A DNA stretch of 64,000 nucleotides from positions 4,271,590-4,335,589 of the forward strand of contig OY744471.1 in assembly GCA_963556145.1 (NCBI GenBank), in the 5' to 3' direction. A program made the translations under genes and the position numbers. Origin of the DNA: Hygrocybe punicea. Taxonomy: Eukaryota > Basidiomycota > Agaricomycetes > Agaricales > Hygrophoraceae. The notes below the pieces were generated by a model. The model made no database searches and was not told the origin of the DNA. It saw only the letters and a program-made list of their open reading frames with translations. Of this stretch, positions 12,299-21,684 are shown one piece after another. Numbering within the stretch: the first letter of the stretch is position 1; every line of letters begins with the position of its first letter.

Positions 12299-14299
12299 TC
12301 AACAGGAATCTTCCAACACAAAGTCTTCCAACTTCTCCAACCGATCCACCAACTTTACCAACTTTTGCTCCAGAACCTTGAGGGCCTTGAGGGATAACAA
12401 TGCTGACTCGAGCGCAAGCAAAGTCGAAGCAGGTATGTCGTCAGTGGCAAACGTGGATGTTGGCAACATGCCCTGGCCTGCTTCTGGGGATAACAACAAG
12501 GGTGTAGTGGGTACAAAGTCATGGAGCGGCAGTGTATGGGCATAGCAGGATGGGGTTGAGCGCGGGGTCGTGGTATGGGCTACCGAATGGGCTACCGAAT
12601 GGGCCTGCGAGGCTCCGTGGGGTGGATCGTGGGCGTACGGGGTTGACTGGGGTAGTGGGTGACGTGGTGTGTTGGGGGCATTGAAGAAGGAGGGCGGCAG
12701 ACTCATTTGGGACGGGAGGGGGCCGTACAGAGGCGCGGGGGCGTGAACATGGCCGTAGGGGCTGGTCCGTGGGTCCGGTGTTGGTCCTGGATGATGGCAC
12801 GCAGGGGCCAATGGTGGGGCGATGTGGGACAGCATTGGGGGCTTGAACGCGGCAGGGGTGGCTTGTACGGCGTCACGGAGGGCGATATGGGGGTCCTGGC
12901 GGTGGTACGCGGCTGCCGGGGGTCGGAACGAGAGCGGAACGGGGGCGGATGTGGTGGAATTGGTCAAAAACAAGGTATGTTTGGGGCTGGCGCGGGTTTC
13001 TGGGGACGGCGGGGGCTCAGACGGCAGGGGCGTGTTACGGATGGCCTCTGGGGACGACGGCGAGGGCGGAGACGTGGACGGCTGGCAACACAAGGGTGAA
13101 ACGAGGGCGGATACGCTGGGACAGGTCGAAAATGGTGTCCGTTGAGTGTCGGCACGGTTTTCTGGAGATGGCGCGGGCTCAAATGGTAGTGGCGTGCTGA
13201 TACTTGCTGCCAGGGACGACAGAGAGGGCACAGAGGGGGTCAGCGAGCGAGTCGGGGGCGAAACGAGGGTGGACACGGCTGGAAATGAGTTGGTGGATGA
13301 AGGGGGCAACGGCGAGGGCGATTTCGGGTTCGGCTCTGGCCCAAATGTTGGTGGCGTGGCGTGGCTCGTTGCTGGGGATAACGGCGAGGCCGTTGACGCA
13401 AACGGGGGGCGATTCGTGTCTGAAACGGGGGGGAACGCATCAATATGCGGATTATCGTCGCGTTGGCGCGCGCGGACGCATTTTTCTGGGGACGGCGTGG
13501 GCGCAGACGATGGCGGCGTGTGTTGGAACACCCCTGGGGACGATTGCGAGGGCGTACGCGAAGACGGGGGCCGAAACGAGGCGGAAACGGGTGGGGACGC
13601 GTCAATACGCGTATTAACGTTGCGTTGGCGCGCGCGGACGCGTTTTCCTGCACGGGAACTGCGGGGACGGCGAGGACGGGCGTACCTGGGACTGCACATG
13701 CAACAGCCGTTGCAATGCGCGCGCTTTCCTTCGACTACCGGGTCTCCGTTTTGCGTTCGACGCGTGGGTGACGCTCCATGTTGGACGGGCTCGTTGCAGC
13801 CGTTTTGGGGCATTCCGGGTCCGGTCTTTCGAGCGGGATCTGTGGGGCGTCGTCTTCCGAGTCCGTTGGCGGTGTTGAAACGCGTGTGGGGGGCAGGACT
13901 AGTGTAAATAAACGGAAATGCGAAGGGGTGGGCATGTTGAACACCGTGTGACGTGGCCGTGACGCCGTGACAAAAAGGCCAAAAGGCCGAGTGCTGCAGC
14001 CCAGGGGGCGCAACTGGTACGAAGAAACAATACGTAGGTGTCGGAATCATTGGAAATGGGCCTAGGAGTTGCTGAGCGACTGGAGAGGCTTGAAATGCTC
14101 CCGAATATGGGGCGCTGTTGACTATGGGGGCGCTGTTGCTGCCAGAAAGAGGGAAAGGTGCCAAAATTGGCGAAGTCAAAGAGGGAAATGTGAAGTGAGC
14201 TTGACACTCCTCGCGGTGGGCTCCAGATGTGGTGAACGCAGCCTGGGTAGGCGCGGATTCGTTGTGTGCGAGATCGTTGTCCCTGGGGTCAAAACCCAA
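12299..14299 (-). CDS. Proline-rich ORF of LTR element A (666 aa)
   Basis: One uninterrupted minus-strand frame from an ATG inside the LTR to a TGA near the other end. It is extremely rich in Pro/Ser/Thr/Ala, with repeated blocks such as PSSxTxSP, FEPxPSPE and VRARQR, and a short Leu/Lys-rich helix-like end (KLVDRLEKLEDFVLED). I see no zinc knuckle, protease or polymerase motif. The same ORF recurs in broken form in element B, so it is a family protein. A gag-like structural role is possible but unproven. The opposite-strand ORFs over this region are shadows caused by GC-rich bias. Confidence 0.6.
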   Translation of the reverse strand: MGFDPRDNDLAHNESAPTQAAFTTSGAHREECQAHFTFPSLTSPILAPFPLSGSNSAPIVNSAPYSGAFQASPVAQQLLGPFPMIPTPTYCFFVPVAPPGLQHSAFWPFCHGVTATSHGVQHAHPFAFPFIYTSPAPHTRFNTANGLGRRRPTDPARKTGPGMPQNGCNEPVQHGASPTRRTQNGDPVVEGKRAHCNGCCMCSPRYARPRRPRSSRAGKRVRARQRNVNTRIDASPPVSASFRPPSSRTPSQSSPGVFQHTPPSSAPTPSPEKCVRARQRDDNPHIDAFPPVSDTNRPPFASTASPLSPATSHATPPTFGPEPNPKSPSPLPPSSTNSFPAVSTLVSPPTRSLTPSVPSLSSLAASISTPLPFEPAPSPENRADTQRTPFSTCPSVSALVSPLCCQPSTSPPSPSSPEAIRNTPLPSEPPPSPETRASPKHTLFLTNSTTSAPVPLSFRPPAAAYHRQDPHIALRDAVQATPAAFKPPMLSHIAPPLAPACHHPGPTPDPRTSPYGHVHAPAPLYGPLPSQMSLPPSFFNAPNTPRHPLPQSTPYAHDPPHGASQAHSVAHSVAHTTTPRSTPSCYAHTLPLHDFVPTTPLLLSPEAGQGMLPTSTFATDDIPASTLLALESALLSLKALKVLEQKLVKLVDRLEKLEDFVLEDSC
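14208..14225 (-). promoter_or_regulatory. Candidate primer-binding site of LTR element A
   Basis: On the minus strand, two bases after the LTR end, the sequence reads TGGAGCCCACCGCGAGGA. TGG complements a tRNA CCA end, the usual start of a PBS. Element B has the same site next to its right LTR. I could not name the matching tRNA. Confidence 0.45.
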
Positions 14300-14411
14300 A
14301 ACTCAACTTGTTTGTGACTATTTACAACAGCCACTACATACAAATAATAGAACAAATAGAGAATATAGTAAAATGAGTGAATACGTACCCAGAGATATAG
14401 ATGTCTCTACA
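14228..14411 (-). repeat. LTR of element A (right copy; 5' LTR in element orientation)
   Basis: 184 bp and almost identical to 11970-12153. The long element ORF begins inside it (ATG 14299, minus), so its leader and first ~24 codons are LTR sequence. Confidence 0.85.
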
Positions 14412-14912
14412 TCGGGAACTCGACTACCCACCGATGAGAGTGAAGTCGCACGACTTCTCGCATTTAACCGGCAACTCCTCTCATATTGACAGACGGCAGA
14501 GTGGGGAAACCGAGCCCTCCAAGGAGCATTTGGTTGACTGCGACTCCCCTTGCCAATCCGGGACCACACTGCTCGGGGAGATCTACTGGAGAATTGCGTG
14601 CGGCTCCACAATCTTCGCACTCGGCTCATCGGTCTCAATGAGATCCGTAGTGTATATATGCCCTTGTGGACGCTGAGTCGGGAGGAGGCAATGTGGGATG
14701 GTTTTGAAACTAAGTTTTTTTCAACTCCTCATGCTCACATTGCTCGATTTGAAACTGTAGCTATTTAGTCTTTTTGATATGAAATTTCAGCATGTTTCGA
14801 GACAACATTAGGCTTTATTGCGGTACGAGAACACAAGAAGAAAAACTAAGTAAAGTAGCGAGAACAACAGAAAAAAGATACGGTAATGGTTTTCATGGCA
14901 GGAAATTGTGTC

Positions 14913-16190
14913 GACTACATAGAAGTACTGGGAACGGCAGGGATGAGGGGTTCGGGACTGGGGTTGTGGGTGAAACGCGTGGTGCCCGGAGAATCATTCA
15001 AATGATCAGATTCATCGCTACCCACCCACATGGTTGCCTTCCCCCCATCAGCATAATTGATTTCTTGACGGCGATGAGGATGGGGGCGTTGGATGGCCTG
15101 TGATCCTCCCTGCAATAAAACCAGCATCTCAGCCTTATCAGCCTTTCGCTCGGCAGAGTTTCTTTCCCGCTCCACCTCGGATACGCGATTGCATAATGAT
15201 TCGATCGTCGACTGTGCATCGCGTATTTGATTCATCAGGGTCAAGATCTGGGTATTTTGGATGGAGCGAGTCATGCGGTCGTTGGTTATCGCTGCCTGCA
15301 AACCTGGGTCCAAAGCACTGGAAATAGTCTTCATGAACTCGTTGCCAACATTCTTCGAGGTGTGCAGCTGCGTCGATCATTGCACAGCAATTGGTGCAGC
15401 GGATCCTGGCTCGACCTTGACTTTTACCTTTTTTGCAGGTAAGATCTTACCAGCGACGGAAGTGTCGTCATTGTCGTCACCGTCGCCGTCACCATCATCA
15501 TCGTCGCTGATCTCAATGGTGTCGGGGTCCTCATCCATGAGAGACCGCGTGAACGACTTCTCATCAATCTTGTCGTTGATGGCGTGGGCTTGATCAACAT
15601 AGTCTGGGCATTCACCTTCGCCAGTCGGTTTGCGCTTCCGAACAAGCTGCAAATGCATGAGCAACACAGCTAAAAAAGAGTCTGAAATGGGTCTTACCGA
15701 TTCGAACTTGTGCTTCAATGAGTCTGGCGTACGTTCGCACCGCTCATTTTCGGCAGCCCACACATTGAAATCGGCACTAACTTCATCCCATCCAATCGCA
15801 CCCATCGGCATATTATTCGCGATGATGTCGAGCATGGCATATATGTCATCGTCGCTGTAGTTGGAAGCGCCGCTGCTGCAACCACCTGTGTGCATTTTCT
15901 TTGCTGGAACTTTGGAGATGTCCTCGATGGCGGCTTGGCGCTTGAGGCCTCTCGGATTGGCTGGTTGTTTACCTTTTATTTTTGGAGTGGGAGGGGCACG
16001 ACGAGAGCCTGCTACCTTCGCGACCGACTGGGGTTTCTTGCGCCGGACTGAGGGGGGAGCATTCTGGTTGACATCCTTGAGTGGATCAGCGCGATCGGCT
16101 GCGGCAGATGATTTTCGGGAGCAGGGGGGGGCAGGAAGATGTGGGAGAGGCTGCTGCAGGACTAGGGTTGACCACAGGTCTCGGACGGGT
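14913..16190 (-). CDS. Myb/SANT-like (DUF6818-type) accessory protein of the Harbinger element
   Basis: The minus-strand reading starts in a basic Ala/Pro/Lys-rich region (~16190-15900; an ATG at 15895 is in frame but homologous-looking sequence extends upstream). It continues with GASNYSDDDIYAMLDIIA and GAIGWDEVSADFNVWA, a helical DNA-binding-like domain common beside fungal PIF/Harbinger transposases. A splice near 15660-15700 joins this to an acidic Asp-rich stretch (15400-15640). A last exon (to ~14915) has a coiled-coil-like segment (IESLCNRVSEVERERN). Convergent transcription with the transposase matches the two-gene layout of PIF/Harbinger elements, in which the Myb-like partner helps nuclear import and DNA binding. 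The domain name is from memory, not a search. Confidence 0.6.
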
Positions 16191-17125
16191 TGGCTCGGCT
16201 AACACCGCACCCGCACCCGCCAAAACCGCACCCCCAACGGGTTCAACCCGTACCCATCTCCTCTAACCGCGGTGGTGCTGCGGTGGTATTACCACTACCT
16301 CGCGCTGACCACACTGATGTCAATTGACACCAGTTGGGGTGCGCGAGGTGGAGTGACCGTGAATATGACCAACCTGTGTCTCAAACACAGGTTGGTCGTG
16401 TTGTACACATCCTGTCGCGTCGTCGTCACGTCTTCGGGGCGTGTCATTGTTAGCGAGAGCCGGGGCATTAACGAGAGGTGGGAGACGTTGCTGAGGGGTG
16501 CCAAGTTATTGACGCGAGAGTGGGAGACGTTGACGAGGGGGTCGGTGGGAGACCGAGAGGCCGAGATGTTGACGAAGGGGTGAGGGGTAGAAGATGTTGA
16601 CGAAGGGGTGCCAAGACGTGGTGAGGGCATTGTTGTTGTTGTTGTCGTGTTGTTGTCGTAGTTTACAAAGAAAAATAATGAAACTAAAAAGAATGGCATC
16701 AGCAATGATATAATGACAAAAGACACTGAGACGTACCTGACAGCCAGAGGGTGGGTGCACCACCTCTCTGGCTGGCTTCTTTCCTGCCTTCCCATTGTGT
16801 TGTGGTTGTTGTTGTTGTCAGGGTGTTAACGAGAGGGCCAGGATGTCAACGAGTGGGGCCGAGATGGCCTCTCGTGGTGCGGTGACGTGTCGTGCTCGAG
16901 TCAGTGTTGTTGTTACCTGAAAAAAAGGATTAGAATAGTGTTAAATGATGAAAGAAACATACCTGAGGGCGTATGGCCCTATCGTTGTTGCTAACCCGTT
17001 GAAAACCGTGAAACCGCGGGTACGGGTCACGGTTTGGTCACGGGTGCTGTATTTGGCAACCGTACCCGTACCCGCGCAACCCGTTTTGGAAATACCGCGG
17101 GTTGACCCGTACCCGTGGTCAACCT
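16190..17125. repeat. ACCCGT-rich inverted-end repeat element
   Basis: Both ends carry runs of ACCCGTACCCG/CGGGTACGGG (16195-16260 and 16990-17125). The centre holds tandem GTTGACGAGGGG-like blocks (16480-16620), a palindromic CCAACCTGTGT...ACACAGGTTGG (~16368-16396) and TGTCAATTGACA. There is no convincing ORF. It resembles the repeats at 59950-61883 and is probably a non-autonomous DNA element or a stack of them. Confidence 0.5.
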
Positions 17126-17129
17126 TATG

Positions 17130-17414
17130 CAGGACAAATGGTCGTCAGATCAGCTTCAAAACCTATAGCAAACAGGCAATAAAACATACATATTGGTAAG
17201 GATCGTCTTGCGGTGGAAAATGGAAGCCGTCATTGTGAGAAGGGAGCTGGAATCAAGACATTTGGTGAGTATGCTCATATTCCTGGTGACAAAACATGAG
17301 GCCTACCTGAGGAAGCGGTACTCTAACCCATGGGGCAGAGGATCCCATATGCTGGTAATAACGGCCGGCAAAATCCGTGAAATGTTGCAATACACCTTCG
17401 GTGGGGGTGTCCAT
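17130..17414 (-). pseudogene. 5' fragment of an unknown gene, cut by the ACCCGT element
   Basis: A minus-strand ATG at 17414 opens 36 codons (MDTPTEGVLQHF... to ...WVRVPLPQ) ending at a good donor (GTAGGC, ~17306). After an acceptor near 17247 it continues through LPSHNDGFHFPPQ and then meets the ACCCGT-rich repeat at ~17125, with no 3' part beyond. A TATA box lies 71-78 bp upstream. I do not recognise the product. Its orientation matches the Dabb exon just upstream. Confidence 0.3.
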
Positions 17415-17484
17415 AGTAGTAGTAGTGAGTGAGATAGCAGTAAAGCATGAATTGGAATGGGGGAAAACGACAAGAAGACGTGCC

Positions 17485-17492
17485 CTTTTATA
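17485..17492 (-). promoter_or_regulatory. TATA box (TATAAAAG)
   Basis: TATAAAAG on the minus strand, 71-78 bp before ATG 17414 and followed by a CA-rich leader. This is a canonical core promoter for the truncated gene. Confidence 0.45.
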
Positions 17493-17946
17493 CAGTTGGA
17501 GGGTATTTGCGGTGAAACAGAAGTGGGGAGCACCCATAACGGCTATTGTAGGTGTCAGAGGGGGTGGCTCGTCGGCAGTTCCTGGGCGGTATTGGGTGGC
17601 GGGGACTCCAGTAAGTGAACGCGAGCATTCGCTCAGCGTTGTGGACAGTGAGCAGCGATCGTGATAGGGATTAGTAATCAAGCTGAGCATGAAAATACAT
17701 CGCGGAGCTTATAAATCTAGTCTAGGATACTGTTTATGCCTAGGAGGTGGGTACCGACCCCCCTCCTAGAAACAAGGTTTGGGAGGGGGGTTGAATTTCA
17801 CATGGACCCTTGATGGACCAAAGCCTTGGCTCAGCTTGTCGGCATCACCATTTATATTTAGAAATTATGTTTAGGACCCATCCTAAATGCGACGGATTCG
17901 CACCCAGTGACCAACTATCCAAGAACTTCAAGATTGACCCTCCCTA

Positions 17947-18114
17947 TTATTTATTTTCCCATACCCCGTCCGCAAAATCAATCACCACTACCTTTTCTAA
18001 TACTGGACCAGCCTTTTCCTTGAATGCATTGTGAACCGGATCCACGTTGAGCGGGTCTTGTCTGACGTAGTAGTCCCGATGCGCAGGAGAAGCGAAGGTG
18101 ACAATATAGCCATG
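17947..18114 (-). CDS. Dabb-domain protein, C-terminal exon
   Basis: Minus-strand exon starting directly after a CAG acceptor (18115-18117) and reading HGYIVTFASPAHRDYYV, then the PVHNAFKEKAGPVLEK and VVVIDFADG segments to a TAA at 17947-17949. This is the second half of a stress-responsive A/B-barrel (Dabb) domain, with the conserved Y-x-x-x-DP...H motif and final beta strand. No start or N-terminal half lies nearby. The matching first exon is at 38892-39100, same strand and compatible phase, 20.8 kb away. Confidence 0.7.
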   Translation of the reverse strand, partial: HGYIVTFASPAHRDYYVRQDPLNVDPVHNAFKEKAGPVLEKVVVIDFADGVWENK

Positions 18115-18576
18115 CTGAGTGGCGGGCGGCGGGCGGGCGGGGCCATCAGCAAAAGTGCATTATCTAGGCCTTGACAGGTCGGACTGGTAAGCTCCGGCCC
18201 TCTTGGTCGCACCTTGCATGACCGGGGATGGCGGCGAACATCCTGGTCACAACTAGGTATTCAACGACGATCTAGGTGGGAGTTGGAAAGGACGGGCGAA
18301 GTTGGTGGGGATCTTGTAAGGTGGGCTGTCGGCTGTAAAATGGTCGGCTCAAGGTAAGGTCCCAGACATCTTGGGCACAAGTTTGCAAGCCACTGACCAT
18401 CTTGGCAGCGTTCATGGAAGGTGTCGCAAAGATGGGAAGAAGTTTGTAATGTAGGCGACAACATGGTAGAAGCATCCCATTTATATACAAGTTCTTAGTA
18501 CAATACATTGCAAGGGAATGCCATTCACAAAAAATATTATTTCGACTATGGGGAAACGGCACAGGGAGCAGGAATT

Positions 18577-19306
18577 TTAGATTGGTGCATACCCTTCGAC
18601 CTCCCACTCATCAGGCTCCCAATTATCCTCACCGTCCTCCGGTCCCAAGTCCTTGTCCTTGTCTTTGACCATTTCTGCCTCATCCTCATCGCCATCTCCT
18701 TCATTGGCATATCCATAGTCGTGTTCTTCATCAGAATCACCGTGATCTTCTTCTTCATCATAGTTTGCTTCATCATTCTCCCCAGTAAGCAGTTCCGTAA
18801 CTTCTGTTCTATCTTCAGCATCACGATCCGGGCCATCCACTAGACCACCCAAGCCCGAGCCTTCAGGTTCATTGTTGTTTTCCTCGAGGACTTGGTTGTC
18901 TTCTTGTCTCACTCTTGTGGGCCAGGTTGATTTGTGACCAATGCTGCCACCAACATATCACATAAACATGTCATGGTTGATGAACCTTTGGATGGGCATG
19001 TGAAGGTAATGACTGAGCAGGAAATGGGTCACGTACATAGAAACATAGTAGTATACCCAATCCTCGTCATTTTTGCTTGGCTGTCGGGCAATTGGTTGCG
19101 GGAGGAGGTCGGATGTGTGACCATATGTGAACACTGGTATAAGGTGTACAAGTATTCCAGTGCTTTGTGAGTCCTTGGTCATTCTTGAATTCTCGTTTGC
19201 AGGATGAGCAGATAAAAGCCATGATGGAAATGAATACTAGAAGTTTGAGCGAGGCATACATAGTAGACTCAGAGTCAGAGTCAGATGCAATCGTTGAGTG
19301 ACACAT
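18577..19306 (-). pseudogene. Remnant of a Plavaka-type transposase N-terminus
   Basis: Minus-strand frames contain FICSSCKREFKNDQGLTKHW..C, spaced like the CPVCNRSF...SHLRTARTC finger of the intact Plavaka transposase. Further on is a very acidic stretch (18577-18912) ending DNWEPDEWEVEGY, similar in composition to the linker after that finger. No catalytic domain follows. Stops and frame changes separate the pieces. Confidence 0.4.
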
Positions 19307-19499
19307 GACATGATATCATCGGAAGTAAAAGTTATCGTCCCTCCTTCCTTAGACCTTAACCCCCATTGTCTCCCATGGTCTCTCACATGGCTCGTGACAA
19401 TGAAGAAGGCACTCTGGAGTCTGGATCCCAAATCAAGGTCTCCTGGGCCACCACGAAATCACAAGCGCTCTCTATTTCACGCCCTAGATTCTAAGAGCA

Positions 19500-20300
19500 G
19501 AAAGAAAGCCAAGTGAGTGCAATTGTCTCCCTGGAAACTGACCTAGTCCAACAGCACTGTAGAACCACTCAGCTTGATCCTTATATCAAACTTGCTCGTT
19601 GGCTTGGCCGAAGCTATGATCCATTCATATATTTTTATTCAGTTTTTGAAATAGGCCCTGCTGATGGAGACCCTGACAACGACAATGAAGATGATGGCAT
19701 GCCTGTGTAAGTAATTATTTTTATCTTCCTGACGGTCTAGTAAAAAAATTAATAGAATCACCCCTGAATGCCAATGCAAATACATCCAAGTTTACAATAT
19801 GATCATGAGGTCAATTCCAAGTTTCCTCAGCACCCACAAAGTTCGAGGAGTACCCAGAGAAGCTTGAAGAGCTCGCTAAGATCATGAGTGTTTATTTTAG
19901 ACGCATATATGCACTTTATTAAGGTCATGCTTTTGTAACAGATGACTCAGGCACTTGGAAGTGCATGTTCTGATGATTGTGGAAGTCTACGCGAAGATGG
20001 ACTGGCCTAAGTTGCTCTGGACATCCCAGGAAAGGTCATCCAGCCTCCAATAGCTGCCAAAAGTCCCAAATCTGGCATGTGAGGTTTCAACCATTCGATT
20101 CTTGGTCATTTACTCTGCCAAATCAAATATGAGGCCGAATTCGATAAGGATCCCACAGGGTGAGTCTTTTTGTTTCTCTTTCTCAGGCATTAATCATTCT
20201 TGTTTTAGTTTTTTACAACAATTGAACGATGGGCAACAAGTGGAGAAGCCGACTAAGAAGGGGAAATCTGCAAAGAAGACCACTGGAAAGAAGTAGGTGC
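19500..20300 (+). pseudogene. Decayed plus-strand gene of the old element (unidentified)
   Basis: Short coding-like segments: one ending at ~19710 with IKLARWLGRSYDPFI and an acidic end, and one at ~20200-20296 with a lysine-rich end (KKGKSAKKTTGKK). They sit opposite the finger remnant, as cargo genes do in the intact element. I cannot name the family. Confidence 0.25.
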
Positions 20301-20437
20301 ACCGTTGACATTTGCCTCACACATCATGCAAGTTGAATCGGTTTTGCAGATAATTGCACTCAAACTCGGACTCAGACTTGGACATTGGCACAGACATTGA
20401 CTTGGAACTCATTCTTGGAATTCTTTCATCTCGGCGT

Positions 20438-20619
20438 TGTGGTGAACGCGGCCTGGGTAGGCACGGATTTGATGAGCGAGATCGTTGTCAGTGGGGTCAA
20501 AACCCAAAACTCTTCTTGTTTGTGACTATTTACAACAGCCACTACATACAAATAATAGAACAAATAGGGAATATAGTAAAATGAGTGAATACGTACCCAG
20601 AGATATAGATGTCTCTACA
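20438..20619 (-). repeat. LTR of element B (left)
   Basis: 182 bp, TGTGGTGAACGCGGCC... to ...GTCTCTACA, followed by the same purine-rich tract and hairpin as in element A. Confidence 0.8.
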
Positions 20620-20862
20620 TCCAGTAGGGACACAAATAGAGACTGTCCCCAGTCTCACACAAGGCAAGGGAGAAAGAAATAGGAAAAAGAAAAAGGGAGA
20701 AAGGGAAGGGACAATACTGAAAACAAAACAAACAAAACAAAAACAAAAACAAAAACCCAATCAACTCAACACGAATCTTCCAACACAAAGTCTTCCAACT
20801 TCTCCAACCGATCCACCAACTTTACCAACTTTTGCTCCAGAACCTTGAGGGCCTTAAGGGAT

Positions 20863-21295
20863 AACAATGCTAGGGAATAGCACGGGTTACCCGCGGTTTT
20901 TGTACGGGTTTTTGTTAATGAGGATATAGCTGTTGATTTTGTGATCGAAACGCACTAATTTTTGTGTCAAACGGATAAGAACTGAGTGAGATATGGCCAA
21001 TACAAGATATAGCATCCCATCACAACAACTGATCCTATACTACTCTGATCTTTCCAAAAAATCTTGAAAAATCCGAGTTTTTGGAGTTTTTCAAGATTTT
21101 TTGGAAAGATCAGAGTAGTATAGGATCAGTTGTTGTGATGGGATGCTATATCTTGTATTGGCCATATCTCACTCAGTTCTTATCCGTTTGACATGAAAAT
21201 TAGTGCGTTTTGATCACAAAATCAACAGCTATACCCTCATTAACAAAAACCCGTACAAAAACCGCGGGTAACCCGTGCTATTCCCTAAACAATGC
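20863..21295. mobile_element. Palindromic hAT-type MITE (417 bp)
   Basis: Element 20871-21287 starts TAGGGAATAGCACGGG and ends with its complement. Nearly the whole sequence is one long inverted repeat with arms of ~200 bp meeting near 21078. It is flanked by a perfect 8-bp duplication AACAATGC (20863-20870, 21288-21295), the hallmark of hAT transposition. It interrupts LTR element B. There is no coding capacity. Confidence 0.85.
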
Positions 21296-21367
21296 TGACT
21301 CAAGCGCAAGCAATGTCGCAGCAGGTATGTCGTCAGTGGCAAACGTGGACGTTGGCAGCGTGCCCTG

Positions 21368-21383
21368 CCTCAGGAAAAACACT
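21368..21383 (+). repeat. Left terminal inverted repeat of the Plavaka element
   Basis: CCTCAGGAAAAACACT; pairs with 33865-33880 at 15 of 16 bases. Followed by subterminal copies of CACAGAGC / TCAGAGCATCTTAGA (21430-21490). Confidence 0.85.
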
Positions 21384-21684
21384 TCTGGTCCCATGGGGTC
21401 CTGGGAAATCCCAAATTTCCCAGGGTCACCAGGGAGTGTCACAGAGCTCCACAGAGCATCTTAGAGCTTCTCAGAGCATCTTAGAAGTTCAGAATCACGC
21501 TTGACCTAGAAATACTAAATAAACATATGCCAGGTGCTTGGAGGCATACTGATTAGGATTGTTTAACATCTTATGGAGTATATTATGCCACACAATGTAT
21601 TTATCTACCTTAGCTGTTTGCAATGCCAGTGGCCCCACTGTTGCCTCACCGCCTGCTGGAAATTACAACATTCTAATACTATTG

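Larger units (their letters stand above)
11966..14415 (-). mobile_element. Non-autonomous LTR retroelement A (LARD/TRIM-like)
   Basis: Two 184-bp LTRs (11970-12153 and 14228-14411) bound by TG...CA are flanked by a perfect 4-bp duplication TCGG (11966-11969 and 14412-14415). Orientation is minus: next to the right LTR lies a primer-binding-like TGGAGCCCACC, and the single long ORF reads minus. No reverse transcriptase, integrase or protease is present. The LTRs differ at about two sites, both CG versus CA, so the insertion is young. It sits inside the Harbinger transposase gene. Confidence 0.85.
10985..14768 (+). pseudogene. PIF/Harbinger-type transposase (DDE_Tnp_4), split by an LTR element and carrying stops
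   Basis: The 5' part (ATG 10985 to ~11969) encodes the N-terminus and part of the DDE nuclease, with FATMDGLNL (first catalytic Asp) and VNAPGSWHNSR followed by VADAAFPRG (second Asp region). It is cut at 11966-11969 by LTR element A. Removing one TCGG duplication and the element restores the reading frame, which continues from 14412 with TRLPTDESEVARLLAFN. After the insertion two in-frame TGA codons occur (after LLSY and after GAFG) where relatives have arginine, so both are apparent CGA-to-TGA changes. The tail (LHNLRTR, IRSVYMP) runs to ~14768. The enzyme is non-functional. Confidence 0.8.

Noticed and set aside
12659..13907. Long plus-strand ORFs (146, 107 and 253 aa) over LTR element A
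   Set aside because: Shadows of the proline-rich minus-strand frame: Pro/Ser-rich coding gives open Gly/Arg-rich antisense frames. The same happens at 33939-34565 and 35414-36889.
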